DNA from: Spirosoma sp. 48-14
Lineage (GTDB): Bacteria > Bacteroidota > Bacteroidia > Cytophagales > Spirosomataceae
Length of the DNA stretch: 64,000 nt
Direction of reading: 5' to 3'
Assembly: GCF_001898575.1 (NCBI RefSeq)
Contig: NZ_MKUD01000003.1
Span: 62,001-126,000, forward strand
Shown: in pieces, positions 1 through 7,240 of the stretch
How the letters are laid out: each line of letters begins with the position of its first letter
Position numbering within the stretch: the stretch's first letter is position 1
Notes under the pieces: model-generated
What the model saw: the letters and a program-made list of their open reading frames with translations, nothing else
What the model was told of the DNA's origin: nothing
Databases searched by the model: none
Program-made: the position numbers and the translations under genes

Positions 1-1
1 T

Positions 2-166
2 CTGGGTAAACCAGACCGGCAAGTATTGTACCGCGCTGACGGGCCAACGGCTTTAGACCGTAGGCGATACCGCTATAATAAAACACTCGATACTAACCGC
101 GACGGGCTAATCACCATAGCCGATGTAAAGAGCCAGATACGGCGGTTAGTGCCTTCCAACGTTTAA
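2..166 (+). CDS. C-terminal fragment of a protein with an EF-hand-like loop
   Basis: An open frame enters from the left edge and stops at 164-166, giving 54 residues. Near its end it reads DTNRDGLITIAD, which fits the calcium-binding EF-hand loop pattern (D-x-N-x-D-G-x-I with an acidic last position). The segment before it is rich in Arg and Tyr. The next gene starts 12 bases after the stop, so it is probably part of the same plus-strand transcription unit. The rest of the protein lies outside the window and its function cannot be told. A single EF-hand-like loop may be a dockerin-like or structural calcium site. Confidence 0.55.
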   Translation: MGKPDRQVLYRADGPTALDRRRYRYNKTLDTNRDGLITIADVKSQIRRLVPSNV

Positions 167-178
167 CCACCTTTCACC

Positions 179-811
179 ATGAGAACCTACGAAATCGAAG
201 ATAAAGAAGCCGAGTTAAAGGCCGAATTAGCCCGGCTTGCCTTAGAGAAAACCCAACAGGCAGAACGCGAACGGGAAGAGAAACTAGACCAGATTGCCGG
301 GTATGAAGAACAGGCCCAAATCTACCGCCAACAGGCCGTTAAGGCGTTGAGCGATGATGACAAACAACGGCTCTACCGCTATGCCGATGATGCCGAGACT
401 CAGGCCCAAGAATTACGGAAAGAGCTAGGTTTAGTGACTCCTGAACAATTGCAGGATGATGAAACCGATAAGCAGAAAAAGACCCGGTATCGGTTAACTG
501 ATCTGCTCCGTAAAGCCTTGTTTTTATACTTAACCTACTTACTAGGGGACTATTGCAGTGCCATCGTCGAACAGGGTTTTTTGTCCTTTGCGCTCAAGTC
601 CGTAACGTCTATTTTCTATGCCGTTACGATTACTTTGGGCGGTTCATGGCTAGCTTATTCCGTATTGTCTCCGTTCCTTTCCGACTACATTCTAAAGGAC
701 GTTCGGGCCGATTTTAAACAGGCCGGGCCAACGGTTCGGCTTGCGCTCCTGCTGGGTTTGTTCTTTTCCATCCTGTTCGTTCTGGCAACGCTGGCAACTC
801 ATGGCAACTAA
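179..811 (+). CDS. coiled-coil membrane protein of mobile element, unknown function
   Basis: This 210-residue protein is not recognised. Residues 4-85 are highly charged, rich in Glu, Lys, Gln and Ala, and should form a long coiled coil. Residues 86-105 are a polar linker. About three hydrophobic segments follow (roughly 112-128, 140-165 and 187-207). The N-terminus is therefore probably cytosolic, with a membrane-anchored C-terminus. The stop overlaps the start of the SGNH hydrolase gene by 11 bases, which implies co-translation. The layout (soluble helical stalk plus membrane bundle) would suit a virion membrane or channel component, but this is inference. No homologue can be named from the sequence alone. 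Confidence 0.75.
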   Translation: MRTYEIEDKEAELKAELARLALEKTQQAEREREEKLDQIAGYEEQAQIYRQQAVKALSDDDKQRLYRYADDAETQAQELRKELGLVTPEQLQDDETDKQKKTRYRLTDLLRKALFLYLTYLLGDYCSAIVEQGFLSFALKSVTSIFYAVTITLGGSWLAYSVLSPFLSDYILKDVRADFKQAGPTVRLALLLGLFFSILFVLATLATHGN

Positions 812-2060
812 CCTAACCCTAACTGCCCCTTATGAGCAATGCGTTTACCAGCGCAATGCCGATAACAGTGCCTTAATTCCGATAACAGGCAATGCTCCGG
901 GAGCAAGCGAAGTAACAGCAACCTTTGAAGTTGTGCCGGTTGGCGACGTTCAGATGTTAGCCTATGCCGTTCCGATTGCGGCTACTATTCCCGTAAATGC
1001 CGATGGTTCGTTTGCTAACAGCGTATCGGTTCCGGGTGGCTGGTACAAACTCACCGTTTCGGCGGGTAGTGAACAGGCCGTTATCAGTCGGGTAGGCGTT
1101 GGCGAAGTGTTCATAAAATTCGGACACAGCTATATGGACGGGGGCCATGATGCCACCCACCAACTACCGGCCAACGACGAACGAGTTATTACCCTGCTCG
1201 ATGATATGGCAAGCCGCAATTACCAGTTTGGTAAGCTAACCGGAAAGGTTGGCCCAATGAACGGCACTCCTGATGCTTGGGGTCAATTTGGCGATCTGCT
1301 GGTAAAACGGCTCAATGTGCCGGTATTGATTTACGGGAGTGCCTATGGCGGTTCTAACCTGAAGATGAACTTAGAAGTCATTCACGGCTTACCGCTTACC
1401 CACGAACCACCGGGCTATGCCGGGCCACAAAGCCGACAACCCTTTGCCCCCTTAGAAACGGTACTAACCAACTACGTGCCTAAAACGGGGGTTCGGGCCA
1501 TCTTGGTAGAGCATGGGTATAACGACCGGGGAACCAGCCGGGAAACGTTTCTAAGCGAACTAAACGAGTTCTTTAGCTATGTGCGGCAACATTGGCAAGT
1601 AGACCGTTTGCCGATTGTGATGGTACAGGAACAGTTAACCGCCGTTCCAGGCTCTTTGTATGACATCCCAACCGCACAGGCACAGCAAGATTTTATGGCA
1701 ACCTTTCCAGCCGTTTGGAAAGGGCCGGATTTTAACGGTTCGGCGTGGAATGGCCTTTTTACCAACCATGACCATTTATACGGGTATATGATTGATCTGT
1801 TTGCCCAACAATGGGCCGATAGTTTAACCCCTTCATTTTTTGCTCAGTCTATCCCCTATCTGGCTAGGGATGTTCCGGCCATGATTGACAGTAGTACCGA
1901 TGCCGTAGCTAATGCACCGACCGGCATACAGGCCATTGATTGGGTACTGTTAATCTTTACGGGCATCGTGTTCGTGTTGTTCTACATCCGACGTAACCGG
2001 ACAATAGGCATAAGTTTTTTACTGCTGGCTCTCCTGTGTTTGGCTCGATTAGTCCGGTAG
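801..2060 (+). CDS. membrane-anchored SGNH/GDSL-type hydrolase
   Basis: This 419-residue protein begins at the ATG at 801, which overlaps the previous stop; an earlier in-frame ATG at 741 would add 20 residues of out-of-frame-type sequence and is disfavoured. Residues 5-98 look like a beta-sandwich domain. The SGNH core follows: block I FGHSYMDGG (Ser110), a Gly-rich block II near 182-184 (YGGS), block III HGYND (Asn241) and a late HDHLYGY region with His325 as the likely catalytic His. This pattern resembles sialate O-acetylesterase-type carbohydrate esterases. Two C-terminal hydrophobic helices (379-395, 403-417) would anchor it in a membrane. An element-encoded esterase could deacetylate surface polysaccharide during entry or exit. 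Substrate and localisation are inferred. Confidence 0.72.
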   Translation: MATNLTLTAPYEQCVYQRNADNSALIPITGNAPGASEVTATFEVVPVGDVQMLAYAVPIAATIPVNADGSFANSVSVPGGWYKLTVSAGSEQAVISRVGVGEVFIKFGHSYMDGGHDATHQLPANDERVITLLDDMASRNYQFGKLTGKVGPMNGTPDAWGQFGDLLVKRLNVPVLIYGSAYGGSNLKMNLEVIHGLPLTHEPPGYAGPQSRQPFAPLETVLTNYVPKTGVRAILVEHGYNDRGTSRETFLSELNEFFSYVRQHWQVDRLPIVMVQEQLTAVPGSLYDIPTAQAQQDFMATFPAVWKGPDFNGSAWNGLFTNHDHLYGYMIDLFAQQWADSLTPSFFAQSIPYLARDVPAMIDSSTDAVANAPTGIQAIDWVLLIFTGIVFVLFYIRRNRTIGISFLLLALLCLARLVR

Positions 2061-2066
2061 TGTTCC

Positions 2067-2246
2067 ATGAACCAGATAACAGCCGGGGCGTTGCTCTGGC
2101 TGTTTCTTAATTCAGGAGAATATTTTGTTAGCCAGGCTATTTTTTACCCAGATAGCTGCCGATCTGTCCCGGCTCCTACGCTGGCCAGTGACCCACATCG
2201 CAAATTTTACCGGCTCCAACCAAATTTAATTCGGAAACAGGCATGA
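2067..2246 (+). CDS. small hydrophobic protein translationally coupled to the JAMM gene
   Basis: A 59-codon frame begins with ATG at 2067, 6 bases after the hydrolase stop, and ends in TGA at 2244-2246. That stop overlaps the next gene's start in an ATGA arrangement. The first 27 residues (MNQITAGALLWLFLNSG and onward) are hydrophobic enough for one membrane helix or a signal-like segment; the rest is basic and polar with two Cys-free loops and one Cys. The exact overlap on one side and tight spacing on the other make it a credible gene despite its size. In phage cassettes such proteins can be holins, spanins or minor virion membrane proteins; no specific assignment is made. Confidence 0.6.
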   Translation: MNQITAGALLWLFLNSGEYFVSQAIFYPDSCRSVPAPTLASDPHRKFYRLQPNLIRKQA

Positions 2247-2989
2247 TTGCAGACTTAGAAAAGGCAGGGATATTCCGGCAGATAACGACCGAAAACCGGC
2301 CAACGTTGGTCTTAGCGGCTCCGTTGCTGATTACCATTACCCCGGCTGTTCTGAAATCCTTACATAAGGCGTACCCCAAAAGCTCAGAAATCGGGGGCGT
2401 TCTGTTTACCTATCCCGATGCTCAGGCCCGAACGCTCAGGATTACCAAATGGGTACAACTACCGAACCTGTTAGACGACCCGCGCAAAGCCTATGCAACC
2501 AGCAAAGCCGCGTTAAGCTCTGCACTATCGGATTGCATTAATTCGGGGGCTTTGCCGATTACGTTCCATACGCACCCTGTAACCGGCACAGGTGACACGG
2601 CCTATGATAGTCAAGGGATAAAGTTTTATGACCGTACCAGTTCGGCAGATAGGCACAATTCGTATTTACCAATTACCATCGAAGGCCGTACCGTCGTGAT
2701 GCCATCAGCTCTATTGGTTGGAGACGATAAGGATGCCACCAGCACCCATATAAGTTTATATAGTGGGTTTATTGCCCCGATGTCGTTACGGGCGTTACGC
2801 GATGCCGAAAAGTATTATTTGTTTGTAGCTGGCGGTATTCTGCTAATCCTGTTTGCGCTGGGCAAAGTTGGGCGTCATGCCGCGCTATACTGCTTACTGC
2901 TGGCCTGTGTGGTGTTCTATATTGAAGAGCGCAAAAGGCCGCGCTACTCCAATGATGCAGACGGAAACCTACTAATTCTGCTTCCTTAG
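2243..2989 (+). CDS. JAMM/JAB (MPN-fold) metallopeptidase-like protein with C-terminal membrane helices
   Basis: The 248-residue product carries a full JAMM zinc signature: Glu49 in SEIGGVLF, His109-Thr-His111-Pro, and Asp122 exactly ten residues after the second His, with Thr119 in the Ser/Thr position. JAMM enzymes cleave isopeptide bonds to ubiquitin-like proteins, or act in tail assembly (K-type) and sulfur-carrier processing. Here the domain (about 25-165) is followed by two membrane helices (191-207, 213-227) and a short basic tail. No E1, E2 or ubiquitin-like gene is visible beside it, which argues against a complete CBASS or Bil conjugation operon within this window. It starts by ATGA overlap with the upstream small gene. 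Metal site strongly supported; substrate unknown. Confidence 0.75.
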   Translation: MIADLEKAGIFRQITTENRPTLVLAAPLLITITPAVLKSLHKAYPKSSEIGGVLFTYPDAQARTLRITKWVQLPNLLDDPRKAYATSKAALSSALSDCINSGALPITFHTHPVTGTGDTAYDSQGIKFYDRTSSADRHNSYLPITIEGRTVVMPSALLVGDDKDATSTHISLYSGFIAPMSLRALRDAEKYYLFVAGGILLILFALGKVGRHAALYCLLLACVVFYIEERKRPRYSNDADGNLLILLP

Positions 2990-3010
2990 TTTCACTTAAA
3001 CTTTCCTCTA

Positions 3011-3241
3011 ATGATTAGTCAAGACAACATTACGTTAAGCCAACGGCTTACGGCTCCTACGCCGAAATTCTTTAAGACGCTCCGTACCATCGGGCTAACG
3101 TTAGCGGCTGTCGGTGGAGCCGTAATAGCCGCGCCAGTCGCGCCGATCATTGCCACCATCGGCGGTTATCTGCTCACAGCCGGAACGGTAGCGAGTGCCG
3201 TATCAAGTTTGCCAGTTGACTATGGCAAACTAAACCAGTAA
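3011..3241 (+). CDS. small hydrophobic glycine/alanine-rich protein, last gene of the cassette
   Basis: A 76-residue protein with a polar N-terminus containing LTAPTPKFFKTLRTIG, then a long hydrophobic stretch (about 28-63) rich in Gly, Ala, Val and Ile that could form one or two membrane helices. The gene starts 21 bases after the JAMM gene stop and is followed within 30 bases by a strong terminator, so it closes the plus-strand unit. Similar small proteins are, as far as I recall, common in Bacteroidota prophage-like elements, but the function is not known to me. A holin or small virion membrane protein are the obvious guesses. Confidence 0.65.
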   Translation: MISQDNITLSQRLTAPTPKFFKTLRTIGLTLAAVGGAVIAAPVAPIIATIGGYLLTAGTVASAVSSLPVDYGKLNQ

Positions 3242-3269
3242 CAATAGTAAAATCAGAACAATTACAATA

Positions 3270-3300
3270 AAAAAGCCCGGTCCAATTGGCCGGGCTTTTT
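3270..3300. terminator. bidirectional terminator ending the membrane cassette
   Basis: Perfect 11-bp stem (3270-3280 with 3290-3300), AAAAAGCCCGG against CCGGGCTTTTT, with a 9-base loop TCCAATTGG that is itself self-complementary. T tracts flank it on both strands, so it can serve the plus-strand cassette and the minus-strand gene starting at 3828. It is almost the same as the terminator at 3911-3940. Confidence 0.9.
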
Positions 3301-3309
3301 TATTTGATA

Positions 3310-3828
3310 CTATTTAATTCTCAATTCATTTTTCATTTCCGAAATAATTTTCGACTCAATACTCTTGAAAGGCTCATCTGTTTTGAATTTTTCGCCAGCT
3401 TTAAAAAATTTATTAGCTAAATCTATCCTTTGCTCCTTATCGAGTTCTATTTTGAGCAATGTATTATGAGTATAAAAAACATCAAAGCAAGATTGCAATT
3501 CTTCTCTAATTGCTATTAACCCGTGCAATATCTCATCTTTTATAAATGGCTTATTTATAGTATAATAATCAATAAAACCCTTAAATAACATAAAGATTTC
3601 ATTACTCATTTCATCATTATTCCCAGCATATTGATAATACTGTATTTTACTTTTCAAATCGTATATCAGCTTTAAAAGTGTTTTATGAACCTCAATCTTC
3701 TCCTTAAAAACCCCACTGTATGATATTTTAAATTGCTCTATAGAATTATCTATTTTTTCTTTGATTGCAACATAAAATAGAATATTACCTAAGAGCGTAA
3801 TTATAGCAGGTATAAATAGGGAATCCAT
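3310..3828 (-). CDS. AT-rich single-pass membrane protein, moron-like cargo
   Basis: This 172-residue protein has one N-terminal membrane helix (about 5-21) followed by a mainly helical, Lys/Glu/Ile-rich cytosolic domain. Base composition is clearly more AT-rich than the neighbouring genes, a sign of separate acquisition. It stands alone between two near-identical terminators, the classic layout of a prophage moron. A short membrane anchor followed by a helical cytosolic domain recalls superinfection-exclusion and defence proteins, but no family motif is visible and no function is claimed. The start ATG at 3828 is the first in the frame after the AT-rich leader. Confidence 0.65.
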   Translation of the reverse strand: MDSLFIPAIITLLGNILFYVAIKEKIDNSIEQFKISYSGVFKEKIEVHKTLLKLIYDLKSKIQYYQYAGNNDEMSNEIFMLFKGFIDYYTINKPFIKDEILHGLIAIREELQSCFDVFYTHNTLLKIELDKEQRIDLANKFFKAGEKFKTDEPFKSIESKIISEMKNELRIK

Positions 3829-3910
3829 CGTATTAAATATTTTTTATTATTTTGTTTAGATACAAGTTTTAACAAAGAAACAAAAGAAAGTTCATATCTC
3901 CCATAACAAT

Positions 3911-3940
3911 AAAAGCCCGGTCCAATTCAGCCGGGCTTTT
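3911..3940. terminator. second copy of the GCCCGG terminator
   Basis: Perfect 10-bp stem AAAAGCCCGG (3911-3920) with CCGGGCTTTT (3931-3940) and loop TCCAATTCAG. Together with the ACAATAA before it, the sequence matches the terminator at 3270-3300 over nearly its whole length. In minus-strand sense it lies after the lipoprotein gene and before the AT-rich gene. Confidence 0.88.
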
Positions 3941-3968
3941 TGATTGAGTTAATTAGAGGTTATTACAA

Positions 3969-4388
3969 TTATCGTCTTTTGCCAGTGCAAGCTGTGACCG
4001 TTTTAGTTGTTTTTCCCACTTCCTGCAATGTTGTTCTTAGTGTCATAACTAGGTCATTGCCAGAAATAGCCCCTTCTCCATCAACTTCAACATGATAGGG
4101 AAAGCCGTTTCTATTCTCATCCGAGACATAGGTATCTAACTTAAAATTCCCATCACTTGTAAGTTTTGCAGTGAACTTGCCTGTTGATGTCGATAAAGCA
4201 ACACCATTCTCTTTATCCGTTTTTGTCATCAACAACAAATCGTTACTTTCTGGTGATATTGCTGGAGAAGTCATTTTTACTTTTAAATCGTAGCTCCCCA
4301 AATACTTATCTCTAGGGTCAACGTCTACATTTTTCTTACAGCCAGATAAGGCCATCAATAAAATTAGGGATGTGGTTAAATACTTCAT
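3969..4388 (-). CDS. small lipoprotein of unknown function
   Basis: A 139-residue protein with a clear lipoprotein signal: basic start MKY, a hydrophobic core and lipobox LSGC at residues 14-17, followed by two Lys. The mature part has alternating polar and hydrophobic residues in short strands (KYLGSYDLKVKM, then several strand-like repeats), consistent with a small beta-barrel or lipocalin-like domain. It lies directly downstream of the recombinase gene on the same strand with only 11 bases between them, so the two may be co-transcribed. Surface lipoproteins carried next to an integrase can block superinfection, but this is only a possibility. Confidence 0.7.
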   Translation of the reverse strand: MKYLTTSLILLMALSGCKKNVDVDPRDKYLGSYDLKVKMTSPAISPESNDLLLMTKTDKENGVALSTSTGKFTAKLTSDGNFKLDTYVSDENRNGFPYHVEVDGEGAISGNDLVMTLRTTLQEVGKTTKTVTACTGKRR

Positions 4389-4399
4389 TGTGAATGGTA

Positions 4400-5581
4400 C
4401 TACTTAAATTTCTCGTAGATGTCGTTATCTATGAACGTTCCCAACTTTCGCAAATACACTTCTGTACTTCTAAGGTTACTATGTCCGTTCTGTTGCTGTA
4501 TAGCTTTCAGGTTTACATCGGCTCTAAATAGTTTAATATTGCCGGTATGCTTCCAGCTATAAAGGGTATGCTTTCCAACTATTTTTAAGTCCCTCAGAAT
4601 TCTAGCATGACGACTATACAAAGCACTCATACTAATTACTGTTAAACCCGGTTTACCACCCTTGCCGAAAATATAGAAATCAGGGTCATAATTACGGATA
4701 GATAACTGTTCTATCAGTTGCTCAAGCGGTTTAGGAATCGTCGGTGTTTTGGTTATATCGGTCTTATTGTATTTAGCTCTATACACTACCGAACGATCCC
4801 GCAAATCCTTAACCCGTAACAATCTGACTTCTTGGCCAGGCCGGGCGAATGTGTAATGAACGAAGTAGACAAATAGAAGCAGTTGCCAATCTTGCCTCTT
4901 TCTTATCTCAGAAAAAACCTGATCTGCTTCTAAGTCGGTAAAAGGCTCGTGCATCTCTGAACTTGACGGGAAATCCTTTATATGCCGGGCCGGGCTTACT
5001 GAGTATCGTTCGCGTCCGGGTTCCGCAAAGAAATTACAAGCAACCTTTAACCGGGCTATCATACTGTTACGGCTCGAATTACTAATGGGCAGGCGTACCA
5101 GATAATGCACAAAATCATTGCAGATTGCCGGGGTTAAGTCCTTTGTTTTTAAATCCTCTAATCCCGCACTTTTGGCATAGGCTTTCCACTTATCGACAAA
5201 CATTCTGTATGCCTTATGTGAATTTTCGGCTAATACTGGTTTTTGATAATCTAAATAATTGGCAAGCTCATTGATAAATGAGGGCTCCTTTTTGGCTGTT
5301 GTTTCTACAGGCTCGGCTTTCTTAATGCTCGGATTATATACTGCGCCGTTCTCTAACTGCTGATTGATAAACCGTTCCCATTTTTCGGCTTCAATTAATC
5401 GTTTCTTAGGGTCTTTAATGTTGTTGAACTTAGAAAAGAATCTACGCTCCTTACGCTGGGCTACAACATTCCACTGATAGAACTCTAATAACCATGTTTT
5501 TCCGGGGTTGTAGTCATAATGATACAACTTACACAGCCTGTACGGCGGACTGTGTTTTTCTCCTTTTTCAGGGGCTTGCAT
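4400..5581 (-). CDS. tyrosine recombinase/integrase (Bacteroidota phage-integrase SAM-like type)
   Basis: The 393-residue product would catalyse integration and excision of the element. It has an N-terminal Arm-type segment, a SAM-like core-binding domain (about 100-190) and a C-terminal catalytic domain: Arg247 in FARPGQE, a box II that reads YSWKHTG (residues 341-347, so Lys and Tyr where HxxR is usual), His367 in NGHSN and the nucleophile Tyr376 in STEVYLRK. I chose the ATG at 5581; an in-frame ATG at 5689 would place the strong pyrF terminator hairpin inside the coding region. The substitution in box II occurs in some Bacteroidota integrases, as I recall, so the enzyme may well be active. 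Confidence 0.85.
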   Translation of the reverse strand: MQAPEKGEKHSPPYRLCKLYHYDYNPGKTWLLEFYQWNVVAQRKERRFFSKFNNIKDPKKRLIEAEKWERFINQQLENGAVYNPSIKKAEPVETTAKKEPSFINELANYLDYQKPVLAENSHKAYRMFVDKWKAYAKSAGLEDLKTKDLTPAICNDFVHYLVRLPISNSSRNSMIARLKVACNFFAEPGRERYSVSPARHIKDFPSSSEMHEPFTDLEADQVFSEIRKRQDWQLLLFVYFVHYTFARPGQEVRLLRVKDLRDRSVVYRAKYNKTDITKTPTIPKPLEQLIEQLSIRNYDPDFYIFGKGGKPGLTVISMSALYSRHARILRDLKIVGKHTLYSWKHTGNIKLFRADVNLKAIQQQNGHSNLRSTEVYLRKLGTFIDNDIYEKFK

Positions 5582-5629
5582 GGAGGATACTGTTAATCGG
5601 TTTGTTAAGCTCAAAAGGCTATACATAAA

Positions 5630-5662
5630 AAAAGACTGTTTATGGTTAATAAACAGCCTTTT
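5630..5662 (-). terminator. intrinsic terminator downstream of pyrF
   Basis: In minus-strand sense AAAAGGCTGTTTAT (5662 to 5649) pairs with ATAAACAGTCTTTT (5643 to 5630) with one G-U pair, a 5-base loop, and a run of seven or more T after it. It sits about 95 bases after the pyrF stop and about 50 bases before the chosen recombinase start, which separates the two transcription units. Confidence 0.85.
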
Positions 5663-5757
5663 AGATACGAAATAGAAAATAATGTACAATTATCTGCATG
5701 TGTGAGCAGAAAACCAAATACATCAGGCTGGCTAACGAAACCCAAATCCGTACTGTT

Positions 5758-6579
5758 TTACATTCTCCCTAAGTAACTCTTCATTTCCTGTTGCAGGCGT
5801 TTAGCCTCCGCACGAGCCTGTTCGGCAAAGTCAGTCCCCGTGGAAGCATATAGTATACTCCGTGAGGCATTAACCAATAGCCCGCCATCGGCAGTGAGTC
5901 CGTATCTGGACACATCGGCCAGCGAGCCCCCTTGTGCACCTACACCCGGAACCAGCAAAAAGTTTTTTGGCGCTAACGTTCTGATTCTTCCCAGTTCTTT
6001 AGCCTGGGTGGCACCTACTACAAACATAAGCTTATCAGGCCCAGCCCATGTTTGGGCCGTCTCAATAACGGTTTCGAATAACTCCTGGTCAGCTACAGCC
6101 TGTCGTTGAAAATCGGCACTTCCAGGGTTTGATGTTAATGCCAGCAAAATGACCCATTTCCCTTCATAAGCCAGAAAAGGCGTTACAGAATCATGTCCCA
6201 TATAGGGGGCCACAGTGACCGAGTCGAACGATAATCCTGCCGCCGTTGGTTCAAAGAATGTACGGGCATACAAATCTGACGTATTGCCAATATCTCCCCG
6301 TTTGGCATCTGCAATTGTAAAACAATCGGCAGGAATATAGTCCAACGTTTTCTGAAGGCTTTCCCATCCACGTGGCCCCTGCGCTTCATAAAAAGCTATA
6401 TTAGGTTTATAGGCTACAGTATAGGCAGCAGTTGCGTCGATGATTGCTTTATTAAATGCAAAAACCGGGTCTTTTTCGGCCAGTAAGTGAGTGGGGATTT
6501 TTCGGAGATCGGTATCTAGACCAACACAGAGATAAGACTGTTTCTGAAGGATCTGGCTACTTAATTCGGAGTACGTCAT
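5758..6579 (-). CDS. pyrF: orotidine 5'-phosphate decarboxylase
   Basis: Decarboxylates OMP to UMP, the last step of pyrimidine synthesis. The 273 residues match the longer, type 2 form of the family. Visible landmarks are the N-terminal strand [12 protein letters not shown], the substrate-binding [11 protein letters not shown] and the catalytic signature [15 protein letters not shown] with the Asp-x-Lys-x-x-Asp array. Late motifs include [11 protein letters not shown] and the phosphate-gripper-like [10 protein letters not shown]. It appears intact, so the neighbouring element did not disrupt it. A TAnnTTTG-type -7 box lies upstream at 6618-6625 on the minus strand. Confidence 0.97.
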   Translation of the reverse strand: MTYSELSSQILQKQSYLCVGLDTDLRKIPTHLLAEKDPVFAFNKAIIDATAAYTVAYKPNIAFYEAQGPRGWESLQKTLDYIPADCFTIADAKRGDIGNTSDLYARTFFEPTAAGLSFDSVTVAPYMGHDSVTPFLAYEGKWVILLALTSNPGSADFQRQAVADQELFETVIETAQTWAGPDKLMFVVGATQAKELGRIRTLAPKNFLLVPGVGAQGGSLADVSRYGLTADGGLLVNASRSILYASTGTDFAEQARAEAKRLQQEMKSYLGRM

Positions 6580-6617
6580 GCTGAATCAACAAAAAACCAT
6601 TTAAAAATGATTCTGCC

Positions 6618-6625
6618 CAAAAGTA
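6618..6625 (-). promoter_or_regulatory. candidate -7 box of the pyrF promoter
   Basis: TACTTTTG in minus-strand sense, matching the Bacteroidota TAnnTTTG element, 39 bases before the pyrF ATG. No convincing TTTG -33 box was found at the usual spacing. Confidence 0.4.
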
Positions 6626-6694
6626 CAACTTACCGAGCCGGTTTCATAAATTTGCCAGCAAGATAACGTATTGCCTACGAAACAAATTGCTACC

Positions 6695-7240
6695 ATGCAA
6701 GTCCGCCAAACGGCCATTGAGGGTCTCATCGAACTGATTCCACGCATCTTTGACGATGAACGTGGTCATTTTTTCGAATCCTATAATAAACCTCTATTTG
6801 CATCGCTGGGGCTGCCTATGGAGTTTGTACAGGACAACCAGTCGTTTTCTGTTAAAGGGGTCTTGCGGGGATTGCATATGCAAAATGAACCCTTTGCCCA
6901 GGGAAAACTAGTACGAGTCATTACTGGACAGGTACTGGATATTGCGGTCGATCTACGACCCGACTCGCCAACCTTTGGCCAATACGAAACATTTCTGCTG
7001 GATGCCAAACTTTCCAATATGGCCTATATTCCTGAAGGTTTTGCGCATGGATTTGTGGCACTGGAAGATAGTATATTCAGTTATAAATGTACAAATGTGT
7101 ACAACAAAGCTTCTGAATCTGGTATTATCTGGAACGACCCCGACCTGAATATTGACTGGGGCATTAAAAATCCAATAGTGTCCGAAAAAGACCAAGAGTT
7201 AAAGTTACTACGTGAAGTGTTCCCCCAGTCTGTTGTCTGA
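6695..7240 (+). CDS. rfbC: dTDP-4-dehydrorhamnose 3,5-epimerase
   Basis: A 181-residue RmlC-type cupin that epimerises dTDP-4-keto-6-deoxyglucose at C3 and C5 on the way to dTDP-L-rhamnose. The chosen ATG at 6695 gives the normal length; a TTG 24 bases earlier is less likely. Landmarks are DERGHFFESYN, the VLRGLHMQ segment with catalytic His61, Asp and Arg residues in DIAVDLRPDSPTFG, GFAHGFVAL and the aromatic Tyr130 in FSYKCTNVYN. No other dTDP-rhamnose gene is beside it, so rfbA, rfbB and rfbD must be elsewhere. The adjacent membrane glycosyltransferase may use surface-sugar precursors but this link is only positional. Confidence 0.93.
   Translation: MQVRQTAIEGLIELIPRIFDDERGHFFESYNKPLFASLGLPMEFVQDNQSFSVKGVLRGLHMQNEPFAQGKLVRVITGQVLDIAVDLRPDSPTFGQYETFLLDAKLSNMAYIPEGFAHGFVALEDSIFSYKCTNVYNKASESGIIWNDPDLNIDWGIKNPIVSEKDQELKLLREVFPQSVV

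Larger units (their letters stand above)
1..5600. mobile_element. right end of an integrated phage-like or integrative element
   Basis: A tyrosine recombinase lies next to pyrF at one end. Inward of it is a tightly packed run of overlapping plus-strand genes, nearly all with membrane segments, plus an AT-rich gene bracketed by duplicated terminators. No tail, capsid, portal, relaxase or VirB-type gene is visible in this part, so a tailless or filamentous phage or a non-conjugative integrative element is possible. The left end and both attachment sites cannot be placed because the element starts before base 1. The right border is inferred to lie between the recombinase start and the pyrF end (about 5582 to 5757). 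That these genes are mobile is well supported; the class of element is inference. Confidence 0.7.

Noticed and set aside
1-3241. CBASS, Bil or other conjugation-based defence operon around the JAMM gene
   Set aside because: No cyclase, E1, E2 or ubiquitin-like protein is seen; the SGNH and small membrane proteins do not fit such an operon.
5582-5689. N-terminal extension of the integrase to the ATG at 5689
   Set aside because: It would place a strong terminator hairpin with T tract inside the coding region.
5582-5757. attachment site of the mobile element
   Set aside because: The partner repeat lies outside the window, so no core sequence can be shown.
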